From Marsupella aquatica (lineage: Eukaryota; Marchantiophyta): a DNA stretch of 64,000 nt. The translations under genes and the position numbers were made by a program. Under the pieces are notes generated by a model. That model saw only the letters and a program-made list of their open reading frames with translations, was not told the DNA's origin and did no database searches. The stretch is taken from positions 6,882,001 through 6,946,000 of the forward strand of contig OZ316898.1 in assembly GCA_973895155.1 (NCBI GenBank). Direction: 5' to 3'. The stretch's first letter is position 1. Each line of letters opens with the position of its first letter. Positions 47,200 through 60,711 of the stretch are shown here, piece by piece.

Positions 47200-48746
47200 A
47201 TCACCTTGGCGGGCTAATGTAAGGAAACACTGGTCGGCCCCTTCCCCTGCTCTCTGCCGCTCTCCCCTTTACCTCTCCCTCTCGATCGATCTCGGAATGC
47301 GGTTCTGTTGCGGTTCTACTTTTCCTAGCTTTCTTCAGGAGTAATGAGGGGTGCCGCACTGCTGCTGTTTCTGCTGCCGGACAACGTCATACCAGGTTGC
47401 AGAAAATCAGGCTGATTGGTGTGCTGACGAAGGAGGTAAGGATGTTCGTTCCACAATGGAAGTTGATTGATTGTGTGATCGTCTGTTTCTTCTTTCTCTT
47501 GATTTGATTTGGTTTTGTCCGTGACCTTGAATTCTGTCTGCCTTCTGCATCTGTGGATCACTCGGCCTTGATTGTCCCCTTGGCTTTGATGCTTTGCACT
47601 TGACTCGGTTTGTCCGTCGGGCTGCTTTCCTCGCGTTCGCCCTTTGGCTGTCTCGGTTGACATCGTCGTCGTCGTCGTCGCCCTGCTGAGGATTTCTTGC
47701 CGGAAGGTGTTGTTTAGCATGGGAGGTCGTCATCACGATCTATGGTCTTTCTCTATTTCTCTCTCTTTTGTCAATTCCCGATTGAGCGCATTCATAGCCC
47801 ATCTTTTGTTCCGCCTCCTGTTTGCCACAATCCTCTCGTTTCTGGTCTTCTCCTGAGTCGGGGGCCGTCTCCTGAGCGTGATGCTCTCTCTTGTTGCCGA
47901 GTGCTGTTGGTCACGGCATTGTTTTAAGCGCTTGCCAATTTGAGATGGCAAGGATGAAAATTGCGATGATGATTAAATAACAATATCGGAAAAGTTGAAA
48001 GTGGTCGTTGTGAGAGTCCTCTCAAGCAGCTTAGGAGGAAGCTCAGAACGGGAAATTACTATGAGAGCTCGAGAGCGCAGTTATCCCTCGTTGTGTACGG
48101 AACCCCTGTGGTGGTCCTTGATTTAGGGTTCGGAGCGAAAGTAAGCCAGCTGTCCCAATTGCTCATAAACCTCAGTTTAGGTCTTGCTCAACGTGAATGG
48201 CTTGCAGCTCAGTTCACGTGCGATATATTACGTATTGTAAAAACCGGTTGACAAGAGTGTTTTTCCCTCTTCAATTCAAGTACGTGGAGCGTAATGACTG
48301 ATGGAAAAGTATTTTAGGCGCTGTTAATTATTACTTGATTTTCAAGTGTAAAAAACAATGCCATCAGTTCATTTATCACTTTCATGAATCTCACGAGGGA
48401 CAGAAGGTGGGACTCATGGATTTGAGATCACAGAGGAAACTTTTCTTCAATAATTTACATGTGTTCATTTAGATTGAGTGGGTTCTTTGCTCGCTTGGAA
48501 CGGACTCCCATCTACGACTGCTATCATGAGCTTGTTGGAAGAGTTGGAGACTTCTTGGAAACTTTTTCTTCCTTCAGATTTACTTCCGTCCGGTTTCTTC
48601 CTCTGTCCCCTCCGATTCGTCCCTGCGGAGAAGGACTTCTCGGACGGACGGGCAACACTTTTGTTAGCGAGAGCGCTCACTTCACTCGGGAATGATATGT
48701 CGCTTGCAGAAAGAAACAGAGTTGGAGCTTCAGACCAATTTTGGAA
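47200..48746. promoter_or_regulatory. 5' flank and probable leader of ABCI12
   Basis: CpG-rich DNA begins near 47.2 kb. The minus-strand frame at 47325-47720 is charged and low-complexity and was not accepted as a gene. The coding frame is open from 48696 but its first ATG is 48747, so the leader and promoter must lie here. Leader exons were not resolved. Confidence 0.4.
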
Positions 48747-51192
48747 ATGAATAAACGACTTTTGGAGGCAGAAATTTGTGCTTCCAGACCACAAATTTGG
48801 GCGAGTACCGGGGTGCTGGGTATGCATTCACAGTGCTGCTGTGCAAGCTTGCCATCGCAGCAACAATGGCTGCCCAGATTTCGTGCAGGGTTAAGGGTTT
48901 CAGGACAGAAATGCTCCCAATTGAAGTATAGGAATTTAGAGAATCTATTTGGCTATCATGGGGATGCACATACTTTGTATAAAAAACGAGGGACTCGTCT
49001 TCAACAAAATGCTATTAGTTCTTCGAGCCAAGAAGCAGGAGGAGATCGGGTTACTAAGTTGCGAGACTGGGTCAGGAGAAAGGTAGAGGAAAAGCAGAAA
49101 GAGCAAGTCCCACCAGGGGAGAAAGTGATGAGGTTGGTGGCAACAGCTACTTCAGCCCCGGTGGCACAATACATAGCTGAACCTGTAACAGCTTTGCACA
49201 CCCTTGATCCTCGTGTGAAGCAGGTATTCTTCTCTTAATGGGTCCACAATGGCTCGTCGAAATGAGTATAAAATTTCAGATTCTTGCCTTTCACACAATT
49301 CAAATGAGTACGATTTATTTGTAGTACTGCTCTGAGATCTGTGTACCTTCACTGGTTGAATTATGTTATATCTTTCAGTAAGACCAGGGGAGGTTAAGCT
49401 GCTTTGTGGTTCAAAACACTCTGCTGATCAGCATATTTGTCTGATTTATTAGGGTGGGGTTGCAGGCCTGGCTCTTGGCACTGGTAGTGGTGCCGTCCCG
49501 GGCTCATGTCAGTATTCGTTTAGGGCTGGTGGCGTTTTTGCTGCTGGCCACTGTTTGCAGTCTTCCTCGAAGGATATGGCAGGTACAGCGGAAATGGCAA
49601 ATGGAAATGCAAAGTTGTGTCTTTCTCCAATAAAATATGTGGAAGCCATGTAAGATTATTTGCCTAAGTATGTTAATCCTTCAGAACTAAAATGGTTGCT
49701 GGTTTGTCTTTCAGGATCAACTGGGTCGTATGGTATTCCTGTCTGGGCTGCTCTTTGTATTCACAGCTCTTGGAACAGACGGAGTGCCTCCTGTAGTTCA
49801 CACCCGCACGCCACCACCGTCCTTTGAAGGTTTCCCTGAAGTTCTTCCGTCTTTAACTGGGTATTCATATGTTCTCTTCAAATTGGGTCCACTACAACTC
49901 ACTAGGAAAGGTCTAGCGCTGGCAATTGGAGCCTCCTGCCTCTCTTTCACCGTAAGTTCCATTGGAGCTTTAAGTATGACTCTTCCGGACAAGATTATGG
50001 CCTTCCTGTTCTCCACGTAAATGGTGTTGACTTCTGTACTGCATTTTGAAGAGTACGGCCTTCTTCTAAACAGTATTTGAATCTGATGGCGTTGCAATCT
50101 ATCTGACTACAAAACTCTAAAATTTTGTCGGTGTTATTTCTCACAACACGAACTGATTCTGGCAGGTCCTTCAAAGCGCAACACTTTGCTTGACCACTAC
50201 CACTCCAGAGCAGCTAGCAGCTGGCTTACGGTGGTTCTTTGCACCCTTATTGCGTTTTGGAGCTCCAGTGGATGAAACAATTCTCACTCTACTACTTTCA
50301 CTTCGATTCATCGGCCTTGTATTTGATGAGGTAGAGTACAGTTCGCAGGTTTAGCTCTTTCTTGTCGGGACTCTTGGTCCCTGGTTGCGTTCCCAGGTTC
50401 TCTTGTTTGTTGTTGCTTTGTAGAATTCAGTGACGATACCTGTGATTTACCTGAGCATCCAGGTATTATTGAGTTAATGGGGTCTTTCCGTGATGCCTCA
50501 GGTTCGCAATATTGCTCTAGCTGTGGTAGCTCGTGGTGTGCAGTGGAAAGCGTTGAAGCTCACAGAGACAATTGATGGTAGGTTTCAAAATTCTCAGATT
50601 CATTATACATGGCATAACTGCAACCTTTGTTGCTGCCTAGATTTGACTATTCAGATAGATGAAAAAAAAGTCAGCAGCGTCCTCAATCTACGAGCTGCTT
50701 TTTCGATCTGGGAAGTGACAGTTTTGTGTTGGACGGATGGCCATTGCAGTATTAGTTACCCTCTGTGGGAGGCTATTCAAGAATCTACTTAGTCATGCAG
50801 AGAAAATTTCGGAGGTCAGTTTTTTTTTTCCCGCGCTATCAATCACGCTTTATTTATTGCCCTGTCCATTGCAATTGCCTGCAACGAATTTATCGACGAG
50901 CAGTTAGTAGAACCTTATTCGAAATTTAACTGAAAGTATCTTTTTTCGACGGTTGAAGCTGGTTTTGTTGCATTCACAGGATAGTATGAGTTCTTAAAAT
51001 GAATATCACCTTACATTGGAGAATGCTGTGGTACAGGCAATGGTTGCTCGAGGATTTAAAGGAGATCCTTCAAAACACCGCATATATTTTCTCACCCCAA
51101 TGGCACTGACGTTCCTAGACAAGGTGGCAATTCTCGCTTTAGTTCTTCTTGTGGTAGTGACCATAGTAGTTGACGTTCTAGTGCCCATTTAA
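48747..51192 (+). CDS. ABCI12-like chloroplast EcfT-type transporter membrane subunit, seven exons, about 430 aa
   Basis: Exons: 48747-49223, 49466-49582, 49715-49951, 50166-50330, 50502-50577, 50750-50814 and 51037-51192 (stop TAA). All are GT-AG and the sum is exactly 431 codons. Residues 1-70 are Ser/Arg/Cys-rich without acidic clusters, consistent with a plastid transit peptide. Hydrophobic membrane segments follow from exon 2 (WLLALVVV, AFLLLATVC) through exon 4 and the last exon (LALVLLVVVTIVVDVLVPI). Two Ala-Arg-Gly coupling motifs, at about 342-344 (VVARGVQ) and 383-385 (MVARGFKGD), are the hallmark by which EcfT/CbiQ subunits dock onto ABC ATPases. In plants ABCI12 is a plastid-envelope protein thought to work with ABCI10 and ABCI11 in metal handling and chloroplast development; the substrate is not certain. 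The motifs and exon fit are seen; localisation is inferred. Confidence 0.92.
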
Positions 51193-53598
51193 TCTTCTGT
51201 TGTCCTTCAGGGACATACACGTCAATCATGACAGTGTAATAAAATGACTTTTAGCTTTTTCACTGGCGTTTGTGATACTGTGGGATGAAGGTTTGAATTA
51301 ACGAACGAAAATAACAATTTGACTGCAGTTGATAAATTGTAGCAAGAGTCTCGAAGAGTTGGAGGCAAGCTTACACCTGGTATGAGGAACTTGGACGGGA
51401 CCATAATTTGGGCTGCTCAGTTCCCCTTCTCAGCCAAGTATTTTGATCAAAGAAATCCTCACGTTTCAATTCTGGCAAGAGGTTCACTAGCGCGTTAAGT
51501 GCTTTCAATTTCACAATGGCATTTTTCATGTGGTTGCAAAGTGTATCAATATATTGGGATGTAGTTTTTGAAAGCAAAATGTAAGAGTCACGGAACATTT
51601 ACACCACTTGTATTTCAACCAGGCCCACATATGGTTGACTAGTGGGATTACAGTCATTGGGCTGACAGGTGCTTGCATGGGCGCCACTCTCAATTATCAC
51701 TCTAATTTGGTGCACTGCATACCTTACTTGTCCAGCGGTTGTCTAACTGCACAAGTGCTAAACTAGAAGACGGATGGGAAAACATCACATAAATTGTCTT
51801 TTGAGCAAGACTTCTACTTTTTCTTTCCTAGTTGTTGGTCGGAGTATATTTGTGAGTGGAAAATACAACTTAAAAGACTCTCTCAAGCTCTTACATTCCT
51901 GGTTAAAGATGATTATTGAAAAAAGGAAAATAAATAAATTATAACAATAGGATTCTCAAAGGTGGGTCACTAGTGAAAGTTACTTATTTGTGGTAACTTT
52001 GGTTATGGGATCCAGTTATAGAATTATAAAAATGGAGGGAGAATTATAAAAATGGGGGGAGATAGCATTGACCCACCCCATAAGGCAGGAGTTATGGGCT
52101 TACAAGTCTCATAGCATATATTCTGTTTCCTCCATTCTTGATCATCAGGGTCTCAAATGCAGCAGCAATCACCACACCATGAGCAAATCTCACGTGCCTT
52201 CAGTTGTAGCTTTCCAGAGTTCTGAAGTCCTGAATTGCCAAATTTCCAACTAAGGTTGCGAGAAAGTTATGGGTTAAGTGTTGAGCCTGGGGGCTTTCCT
52301 TATGGTAGCCGAAGATCGACTCCCATAATTTGTATTGGAGTTCCCATAATACTTAGACTTATGGGAGGGCTTTATCTTGTTAATGCCAAGCTAAGATACG
52401 CCCTATTGAAGCAAGAGGAATTGCCCTTGATGAATTGCACTTGTCTTTAAGAGGGAAAGTCTTGTCCTTAGGGCATTGTCCTTAAACCACCCCTAAGTCG
52501 TAGAAGTACCTTCTTTGCTTTTCCTTTCTGGGTGGGGGGTTGTGCCCCAAGCCAGATTAGGGATATGACCAACATAAAGTCCAGAGCACACAAACAGTAG
52601 CGTAGGAGGACTACCTAAGGCACGCCTGTACAGGGAAAATAAATTTTGAACTCACTTTCGAAGATCTTTTGCTGGAGAGGAGTTAAAGTAGTTTAGGATA
52701 ACATGTCATATGTTCAGTGCAATAGCTCCAATGTTGTGATGATATTTCGTGTTTATCAAATCCTAGAGTTTGAAGTACCACCAAAATGTCAAAAATAGTC
52801 ATTTAACTGAAAGAGTTTGGGTTTAGGGACTTTGGGTTTTTTATGTGTTGAAAGGCCACCTCAATGGACACTTTCAAATCTAGGGTTGAGCCTTGCAACC
52901 TCATCATTGAAAGACTGTTTAATTTATCTGGCAACCCTACTCATTGAGAGGAAACCAACTCCAAAGCTCGGACTTGGGTTCTTGTTGTATAATTCCCCTT
53001 GACAGCCTCTTCGCATGGCGCACACATCACATCATCTGTAAGCATCGCTCTATGAGTTTGCAATGATATGTTCTATGCAATGACATCTTTTCTACATACG
53101 ACATTTTTTACGCGTCTGACATCTGTTATGCATTGACATTTTTTGAGCAACACATAGGTATTGAGCTAGTTTATCCTAATTGTTGATATATGTTCTTGTT
53201 TATTCCTATGCTTTGGTTTAGTTTTAATCAGTTTTCTCTGGTGTAGAAAGGGGGATCATGCTTGGTTTTAGTCCATAACTTTTAGATATATATGGCAATG
53301 TATGTATACCAATCATCAAGTTTCAAAGCAACATGGGATGAGACACTACCTATGAATAAGCTTGAGAGGGGAAAAAACTACCTTGGCAATATGTGTAGAG
53401 TAATCCACCCCATATTGAGGGGTTGATGGGCTATTATCTCGAAGGGTAATAAGTCCCTATTCCTTATCTAATTTAATTTATCCCATTAATTTATGAGTCT
53501 TAGATTTGCCTAGATTTAAAGATAATTTTCATGGCAAATGGGATCTATGAATATCTAGGGGAACTCCTTGGAACAATTTTTTTGGTTCATTTTAAGCT
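51193..53598. other. 3' flank of ABCI12 and intergenic DNA
   Basis: The first few hundred bases are likely 3' UTR. Beyond about 51.7 kb the DNA is AT-rich and CpG-poor, with no recognised gene. Confidence 0.5.
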
Positions 53599-54294
53599 AG
53601 CAAAATACTTGATGGGGCCCCTCTAATGAAAAATATTCCTGACTAGCCCCTAACTTTTCAAATATACTTAATGGGGCCCTTTGTCCCTGTAACCCTTTCT
53701 CAGGACCTGTCATCTTAGTTTTTCCATTTTTCAATTGTAATATACTGTACAAATTTATACCTCAGTCCACCAGATGTACTGTCTAGAATTCAATGTACTT
53801 TTGTTTGAAAATATCCATATAATTTATGTACAAAATATTTAGCACTTCTGACTCCCATATTCGCTACCCATATTCATTTGTTTCATGTTTTAAAATATTT
53901 CTACAAGGGAAGTAGTACTTAAGGTAAGCAAGTTCTGCTCTCTTTAGTTATTTTCTCTCAATGTAGGGAATTACTCATACCTGAAAATATTTCTCCTAAA
54001 CATAGTTTCATCTGAACTTTAGGAAGGTGAACCAATGGGTTTGGGTGCTATCCGGGTGCTATTTGGGTGCTATTTTTTAAAAGTTGTTTTTTGCAAACAA
54101 TTTTTTGATACTATTTTTCCAAACCATTTTTGGAAATATTCACCTTAGTCCTAAGTATAACCCTTTCTCAGGACCTGTCATATTAGTGTTTTTCACCTTC
54201 CAAAACATGATGTCACGTTAGACATAAGTATATTTGAAAAGTTAGGGGCTAGTCAGGAATATCTTCCATTAGAGGGGCCATCAAGGATTTTGCT
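53599..54294. mobile_element. Foldback/MITE-like element with about 70-bp inverted repeats
   Basis: 53599-53670 and 54225-54294 are imperfect reverse complements. Shared words read on the right arm are taagtatatttgaaaagtta, ggggctagtcaggaatat, attagaggggcc and atcaag-attttgct. The roughly 550-bp interior is non-coding and carries a direct repeat (aaccctttctcaggacctgt near 53691 and 54161). No target-site duplication was established, and the pairing weakens outside the stated ends. Confidence 0.75.
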
Positions 54295-55524
54295 AATTTT
54301 AGGCCAAAGTCATCAATAATTGTTAGTGGGGTGAATTTTTACACTTTTAAAAACTAGGCTACTTACAAGTACACGAAATGCAAAGAGTGGTCAAGGGATG
54401 GTCAACGAGGGTCACACATGATACTAACGCCGGTGCGGTCCACGACAGGGAAGGGTCTCATGCGGAAGAGCGGCAAACCGCACTCCCACACCCCACCTCT
54501 CCACCGCCCTCAACAAACACAGAGGGAGCGGCAGATTCATTCCCGCCATCACCCGAGCATCGGTGCTTTTTTCGTCGAGAGAGGAAAGCCCCGGCAGAAA
54601 ACCCCTCAAATTTAGCGGAGTCACGAGTTTAGGGTTACGAGTGCCCCTAATTGAGACACCCTCGACTGGGGGATGGCGGAAGTCTGCCCCCTGGACCCCG
54701 ACCCGCTATTTTCTCCTCCCCATCCCTTCTCTACAAAAGTTTGGCGAAATGGAAAGAGCTTTAGTATGGTTCGGATTCTTTCGTTTTGGCGCTTATGGGT
54801 TTATACAAATTCGAGTCATTTCCCGCATTGGTCACGTCTGCGAAGTGACCGAGGGGCAAATCGATGATTGTGAAGGAGCTGACGTGAATTCCGAGGTGGA
54901 ACTCGATCGAAGGGAGCAAGGAAAGGGACATTTCGTCGACGATGCTTCATATGCTTTGTTTGTTTTATGATGACGATTTGGACTCAGAACCAGTTTACAG
55001 TTCACCTGTCAAATGCCAGTTTGGTACTGGAGCTCTGCAATTTGCGAGGATTACGTTCCTCTGATGATTTGAAGTGAAAGACGGTCCAATAATATTCAAT
55101 TTTGCTTTGCAATCGGCTGTAGGAGGTACGTTATTTCAGAATCGGTTGGTGGGTTGATTGTATGTCCCTGGGAATCTAATCCGTGGGATGATTTGTCGAG
55201 AACTTCTGCCGCCTCTGTTGTGATTGAATTGAATCCGTTCTTGCCTGTTCTCCGTCTCTGAATGCAGTCGCTTCCGGCTCGATAGCTAGTTTCTTTTTTG
55301 AAACTCATCTTTGAGAGCCGTCTGTGAGCGCTATCTCTCTGTGACAAGCGAATTGTTGGGAGGTTTCATGATCGACGGTTTGTCCTATCTGGAAATCTGG
55401 TTGTTTGTTCTTCTAGAGGAGTCGAAGCTGGTCTAATTGTGATTCTGGATTTTACGTGCATTTTTATCATTGCTTACTTGCTCGTGTGTTCGGGATGTTG
55501 AATATCTTGTAGAGACTGGTGATA
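54295..55524. promoter_or_regulatory. 5' flank and probable leader of enoyl-ACP reductase
   Basis: CpG-rich from about 54.37 kb. The frame 54563-54970 (135 codons) has no family signature and was taken as leader or promoter sequence. An in-frame TAG at 55510-55512 shows the coding region starts at ATG 55525. Confidence 0.4.
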
Positions 55525-58500
55525 ATGGCTTCCTGCGTGACTCTGGCTCGTGCGGCGGCACAATCGCTTGTGGCCACTTCGGGTTCCCATGCTGCGCCAG
55601 CGGCATTGACCATCTCTCCTGGCGCTGCCACTGCGGCTCCAATGCGGGGACTCCTCTCTGTCCCAACTTCGTCATCCTCGTTCTTTTCTGGGTTTTTACC
55701 TGTGAAGAGCATTCCCGCAGCAAAGGGCGTCAGTGTACGTTCACAGTCCAGCGGGCGAGTGGTGGCTTCTGCCAACGGGACTGGTGCCTCCGCCGGTTTG
55801 GCGATCGACTTACGAGGTAACTTTCTGAGTTTGTTTTTCGCTTCTTTTGAAGCATGATGTAGTGAATCGATAAAAGATTTGGCTTGCAGGTCCGCTTCCG
55901 ATTTCAATTCTAGGCCGTATTCAAGTACTGACCTTAAAACGTATAAATCGGACTTTTGGCGAAAGGTACTCAGTTCCATGAGCTTGTCTAGACTTATGCG
56001 AATTGATCTGACAGCATTTCCTCGCTTTAGTCCATTGATCATGTTAGTTTTGCAAAACTGGTCTTCAGCGTTGCTGTCTCCAAGGTGGTTTGAATGTATG
56101 TCGTCGTTATATCCATCTGCAGCGCGTCTAAGTTTTGTGATTTGGCCATGTGCAGGTAAAACTGCTTTTATTGCTGGAGTTGCCGACGACAACGGATTTG
56201 GGTGGGCAATTGCGAAGTCCCTTGCAGAAGCCGGAGCGACTATCCTGGTTGGAACTTGGGTTCCTGTAAGTGTGTCCTTGATAAGTCGCTGAGACTGTTT
56301 TCTGACGGTTTGATGTCTTTTGCCGCGACTCAATTTTATTCAAAATTCCTTTGAATTCCTTTTTTGACAAAGTGAAATGTTTCTCTGTCTTTAGGCTCAG
56401 TTTGCCTTTCGAAAGGAAAAGTGTGAACTTTCACTCGAGTATCTTGCTGATGAGTTTCGAACTTTCGGCTTTGCAGGCTCTGAATATTTTTGAAACAAGC
56501 TTGAAGAGGGGAAAATTTGACGAGTCTCGAAAGTGAGCCCAACACAGCCGATTTGGATGGCAAGATTTTTTTCTTTTGTGATCTAATGTCATAACCTTAA
56601 AGCTGCTTGTCTCCTTCCATACTCAATCCTTGGTTGTAGTAACTGGCAGTGGCGGACCGTTTTGTCCGTTTTCGCTGTTGTGGACGACACGGATCCTCGA
56701 AGCTGACTAGAAGGTTCTTTTGCAGGCTGCCAAATGGGTCGTTGTTTGAAATTGCCAAGATTTATCCTCTTGATGCCGTATTCGATACACCAGAGGATGT
56801 TCCTGAAGATGTAAGTTAGAGCCGCAGTCACGTCATTGCGGTTGTGTATTGCTAGAACGTGTTTATGGAAGAAGAGCCACGCAGGGTACGTACAGCTTTT
56901 GCGACTGTAATGTCTTTCCAGATATTGATCCGTTCTTATTGTCCTCTGGGCAGATTAAAAGCAATAAGAGATATGCGGGCGCCTCGAAGTGGACTGTGAA
57001 GGTACATTTTATAAGAATCGCTTGTGGGGCTATCTGCTCTAAACCTTTTTAAGATCTGTGATTCAAGATCATCGAGAGGTCAGTGCCGTAATAATACAAC
57101 CTTGGATCATGCCTGAAGCAAGAGCTAAGCTAAGCCGGTCGTCTACTGCTCCACAGGAAGTTGCCGAAGATGTGTTTGCTGACTATGGAAAAATTGATAT
57201 TCTTGTCCACTCACTAGCGAATGGTCCCGAGGTACGAGTTTGCAAGAGCGGCCCTTGATGTAGTCCTTAATTCTGCCATGATAATGCCATTTATTGTCAA
57301 TGGAAAATATCAAATAATTGGGGAAGTTACCATTTTCAGGCTGGTATTTGGATGCGCAGGTTACAAAACCTTTGCTCGACACTTCCCGAAAAGGATACCT
57401 AGCTGCTCTCTCGGCATCAACCTACTCTTACATCTCACTTCTCAAGTATTTTGCACCTATCATGAATTCAGGTAACGAGCTATGTCAATGGATAAATGAG
57501 TAAATGCGTTAGTTCCATAAGAGCCGAAGTATGACATCTTCCGTGTCAATTCAAACTTTTTTTAGTTCTACTTGTTTCTTGAATTTTTATCTCATTTCAG
57601 GGACTTGTCACCGCATATCTATTTTATTTTATTTGTGCGTGGTGTTGGTGACGGTTTTTGTTTTTGTTTTTTTTGGGGGGGCAGTGTTGGGTTTCGACAA
57701 GCTGATAGATTTTGATTCCTGATTTAGTTCTCTAAACAAATGCGCGTCACTGTTGGCAGGTGGTGCTGCAATATCGTTGACATATATTGCTGGCGAGAAA
57801 GCAATACCAGGGTGAGTATGAGCGTTCTAATAGTCCCTCAACTATATGAAACAGACTAGGATGGAAGGTCTAGCGTATGGATAAGAATTTCAACGGTTGG
57901 AACTGTGAGTACGAGAAGTCATATGAGAGTAAGCGGTCTAAGCACGTCCTATCAATCATCTTTGTCAACAAAATAGTGCATCATGGACTGGAGTGTTGTC
58001 AGAGCTCTCTTTGTGTGTCTTGTTTTACTTTGGGTTCCAAAGGCTTTCAATTTTTTTCATTCTCTACCTCAAATTTCCTGGATGTGTGGACATTACAAGT
58101 AGTGCACGTCTCACCTCAAAAGTTTCTTTTTCTTGAATTTTCAGATATGGAGGAGGCATGAGCTCTGCCAAGGCAGCCCTGGACAGTGATACACAGGTAT
58201 ATCCCTCTGACACATTAGGACGTCAGGTGATAATGGGCATAGCAAGAAGTTCGTGAGAGTTGTTGTTGGATACCGGCTGTGTTTTGTAGAGTATCGTATT
58301 TTGCACGTGATATGATCTAAAAATGGCAATGCCATGCGTTAGTTTCTTCTTGCACTTGTCTTCTGTGATTCCCTCTGACTCCTCATTTCCTTGGAACTTT
58401 CAAGGTACTGGCTTTTGAAGTGGGGAGGAAATACAATATTCGAGTGAATGTCATTTCTGCTGGTATAATTTTCGGCTCTAAACCTTGTTTTCCCCATCAT

Positions 58501-59012
58501 ATCGCATTAATGTTTCAGTTCTGGGCTAATAAGAGTCACATGTGAACTTTGACTGGGAGCTGAAGTTGAGTTTGGTGTCTCTCAGGACCATTGGGAAGCA
58601 GAGCTGCCAAGGCAATCGGTTTCATTGATGACATGATCAAATACTCTTGCAGCAACGCCCCACTGCAAAAGGAGCTCGAATCCGGTTAGCGACATTCATA
58701 CCGTTTTCTCGTTTTTTATTATTAAGCATTATTTGTAGTAGTGTGTGGATAAGGGATCTCTGCTATGAAGTTTTGCAAGCGCCAAATTCAGTCGAATCTC
58801 TCAGAAGTCTTATTGCTAACCTTAAGAAGTCAATGTTTGCAGGTAATGTCGGTACCACAGCTGCCTTCCTTGTATCACCGCTTGCTTCTGCAATCACCGG
58901 AAGCGTTGTTTATGTCGATAATGGACTGCATTGTATGGGTGTAGCTATTGACAGTCCTGCCATCAGCAAAGTTGCAGATGCTCCAACCGAGAAAGCTAGT
59001 GTACCAGCCTAA
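55525..59012 (+). CDS. MOD1: Enoyl-[acyl-carrier-protein] reductase (NADH), chloroplastic, twelve exons, 402 aa
   Basis: Exons: 55525-55816, 56156-56265, 56477-56532, 56726-56810, 56954-57001, 57157-57231, 57360-57471, 57760-57811, 58145-58196, 58405-58462, 58586-58684 and 58843-59012 (TAA). All junctions are GT-AG, phases agree, and the sum is exactly 403 codons. Residues 1 to about 90 form a Ser/Ala-rich plastid transit peptide. [14 protein letters not shown] is the NADH-binding loop, [13 protein letters not shown] a conserved core strand, and Tyr278/Lys286 in YGGGMSSAK the catalytic pair with the plant-type spacing. [13 protein letters not shown] and VYVDNGL follow. The enzyme reduces the trans-2 double bond of enoyl-ACP in the last step of each plastid fatty-acid elongation cycle. 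Length and features match plant FabI-type enzymes, and no lesion is seen. Confidence 0.97.
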
Positions 59013-59982
59013 CCTGATAAAATGGAATCAGCTACTGGAGCAAGTGTGCCCGAAGGGCACCTCGCCCATAGGATGTCATTAAGTCTGTCAGTGAGAGCAT
59101 GACGGAAAGCAGGTAACCCAGCTAGTCTGGTTGACTCTTATGCCAAGACTCACTCCATTTAGTGAGATACCTGTGGTATATATTTTTCGCTGGCCAAATT
59201 GGCTGCAAAGGGTGGGTCACATTCCAGAGACGAGTTGGGAAGCACAACCGCAGTTAAGGCTGCATGCAGGATCGCACTAGGCAAACAAATGTTGGAATGT
59301 GATTGTATGACATTCTTCGGATATCTCAATGAAGCTGACGCCCAATTTTCCTATCATGGAATCACACTGCCTTTCCCCCTTCGATGTTCTTGTTTCACGT
59401 GTTTGGCTTGGCTGCTGTAGACTGAGGAACCTATTGCAGACGTGCTTTTGACGACACATTACGTAAAAGCACTCTACAAAACCTCTCAAATGAATCCATT
59501 TTGAGGATAGGCGACAAGGCCCCACGCTGCGAACTCCTTGACTGCGATACCAAAGCTTGAACTATATTGGTCTTGCAGTGAGTGCCCCTCGTATTGACCG
59601 TGCAGCTGGGTTTCATCGGCATTTCTATGGAGAGCCACAGACGAAGGCTCCTCGGGAGTAAATATTCGGCCCATTTCTAAAATGTGGCTGCAGGAATAGT
59701 CACCAACGATGCACGGTCGCTTGTTTTATCTAACTCACATGTATCAGTGAATTCCCTTTCCCCTTACATGAAGGAATACAATAGGGAACATTGAATTCGG
59801 ACCAATGGAGAGAATCTTGGATCTGGACGGGAAACGGTGGCAACAATGTTGGCAAAGTAGTTCTCAGAATGGTGGAACTTTCTTCTCTTTCTATTTAAGC
59901 AGACAATGTTAACTACCCAAAGTTACACAAACAAGCAAGAAGAAAGAGTCCAGAGAGGACAGGCCAATATATATTTTGACTC

Positions 59983-60125
59983 AGGGATATGCATTATTCT
60001 TGAGCTCCCAGATTTGGAGGGTGTAAGTGGGAAAGATGGAGAACAGACAATCTAGAATCTACTGGATTGGACATGCATTATTCTTGAGCTCCCAGAGGTA
60101 AAGAGGTTAAGTGGGAAGGATGAAA
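59983..60125. repeat. Two-copy direct repeat
   Basis: atgcattattcttgagctcc followed by caga, gagg, and gtaagtgggaa-gatg occurs near 59990 and again near 60072. A local duplication downstream of MOD1. Confidence 0.8.
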
Positions 60126-60682
60126 CCATAGACGGATGAAACCATTGACTGGTTATAATTTGCGTAGTAAAAGCAAATTTTGAAATGTAGACTATGCTTG
60201 TGAGTTGGGATGGACAATGGGAGAATTTGGTCATGGGGAGCTCGTCTAGTTCATACAAACAGATATTCCTTTTAGGAAGAACTAATAGCCATCAGTTAGA
60301 TTATCAAACTACCAAAACATCTAATGATTCTTCTCCTTTCTGGACCACACTAATCCACGAGATGTTTTCCCAATCAATTCAACGTCCTTCTGTGGACAAG
60401 ATTTCAAACAAGTGATAAATAAAAGGCAGGACCGTGAAAATCACTGGTGCAACACATCACGCTGCTAGCATCTCATGGAGTGGAACAAGGATCACCCACT
60501 GATGTTTCGTTTGGCCAAAAGTGACCAAGATTTTTCAGCCACGTGAAATTTGGCCACAAAAATGATAATTGGTGACACTAGTAGTACAGAGGGTGAGCGA
60601 TGTCTGACTCGAGGGGGGGACCGCACCCACTGGGGGGTGGCAAAGTGTCATAGTACGATGCCTACAGGATCACACCTACCGT

Positions 60683-60711
60683 AGGGTGGGCGGGGAGGTG
60701 GGGGCCGGGGG
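60683..60711 (+). other. Potential G-quadruplex motif
   Basis: Within 29 bases there are five G runs (three of at least four Gs, two of three Gs) separated by one to three bases, plus a two-G step. This meets the usual four-run intramolecular G4 pattern. A second G-rich patch lies at 60611-60640. Both are in gene-free DNA. Confidence 0.6.

Noticed and set aside
47325-47720. Minus-strand frame of 131 codons upstream of ABCI12
   Set aside because: Charged, Thr/Gln-rich low-complexity translation without family features. Better explained as the ABCI12 leader or promoter.
54563-54970. Plus frame of 135 codons upstream of MOD1
   Set aside because: No recognisable domain and no phase-consistent splice into the MOD1 start, which has its own in-frame upstream stop and ATG.
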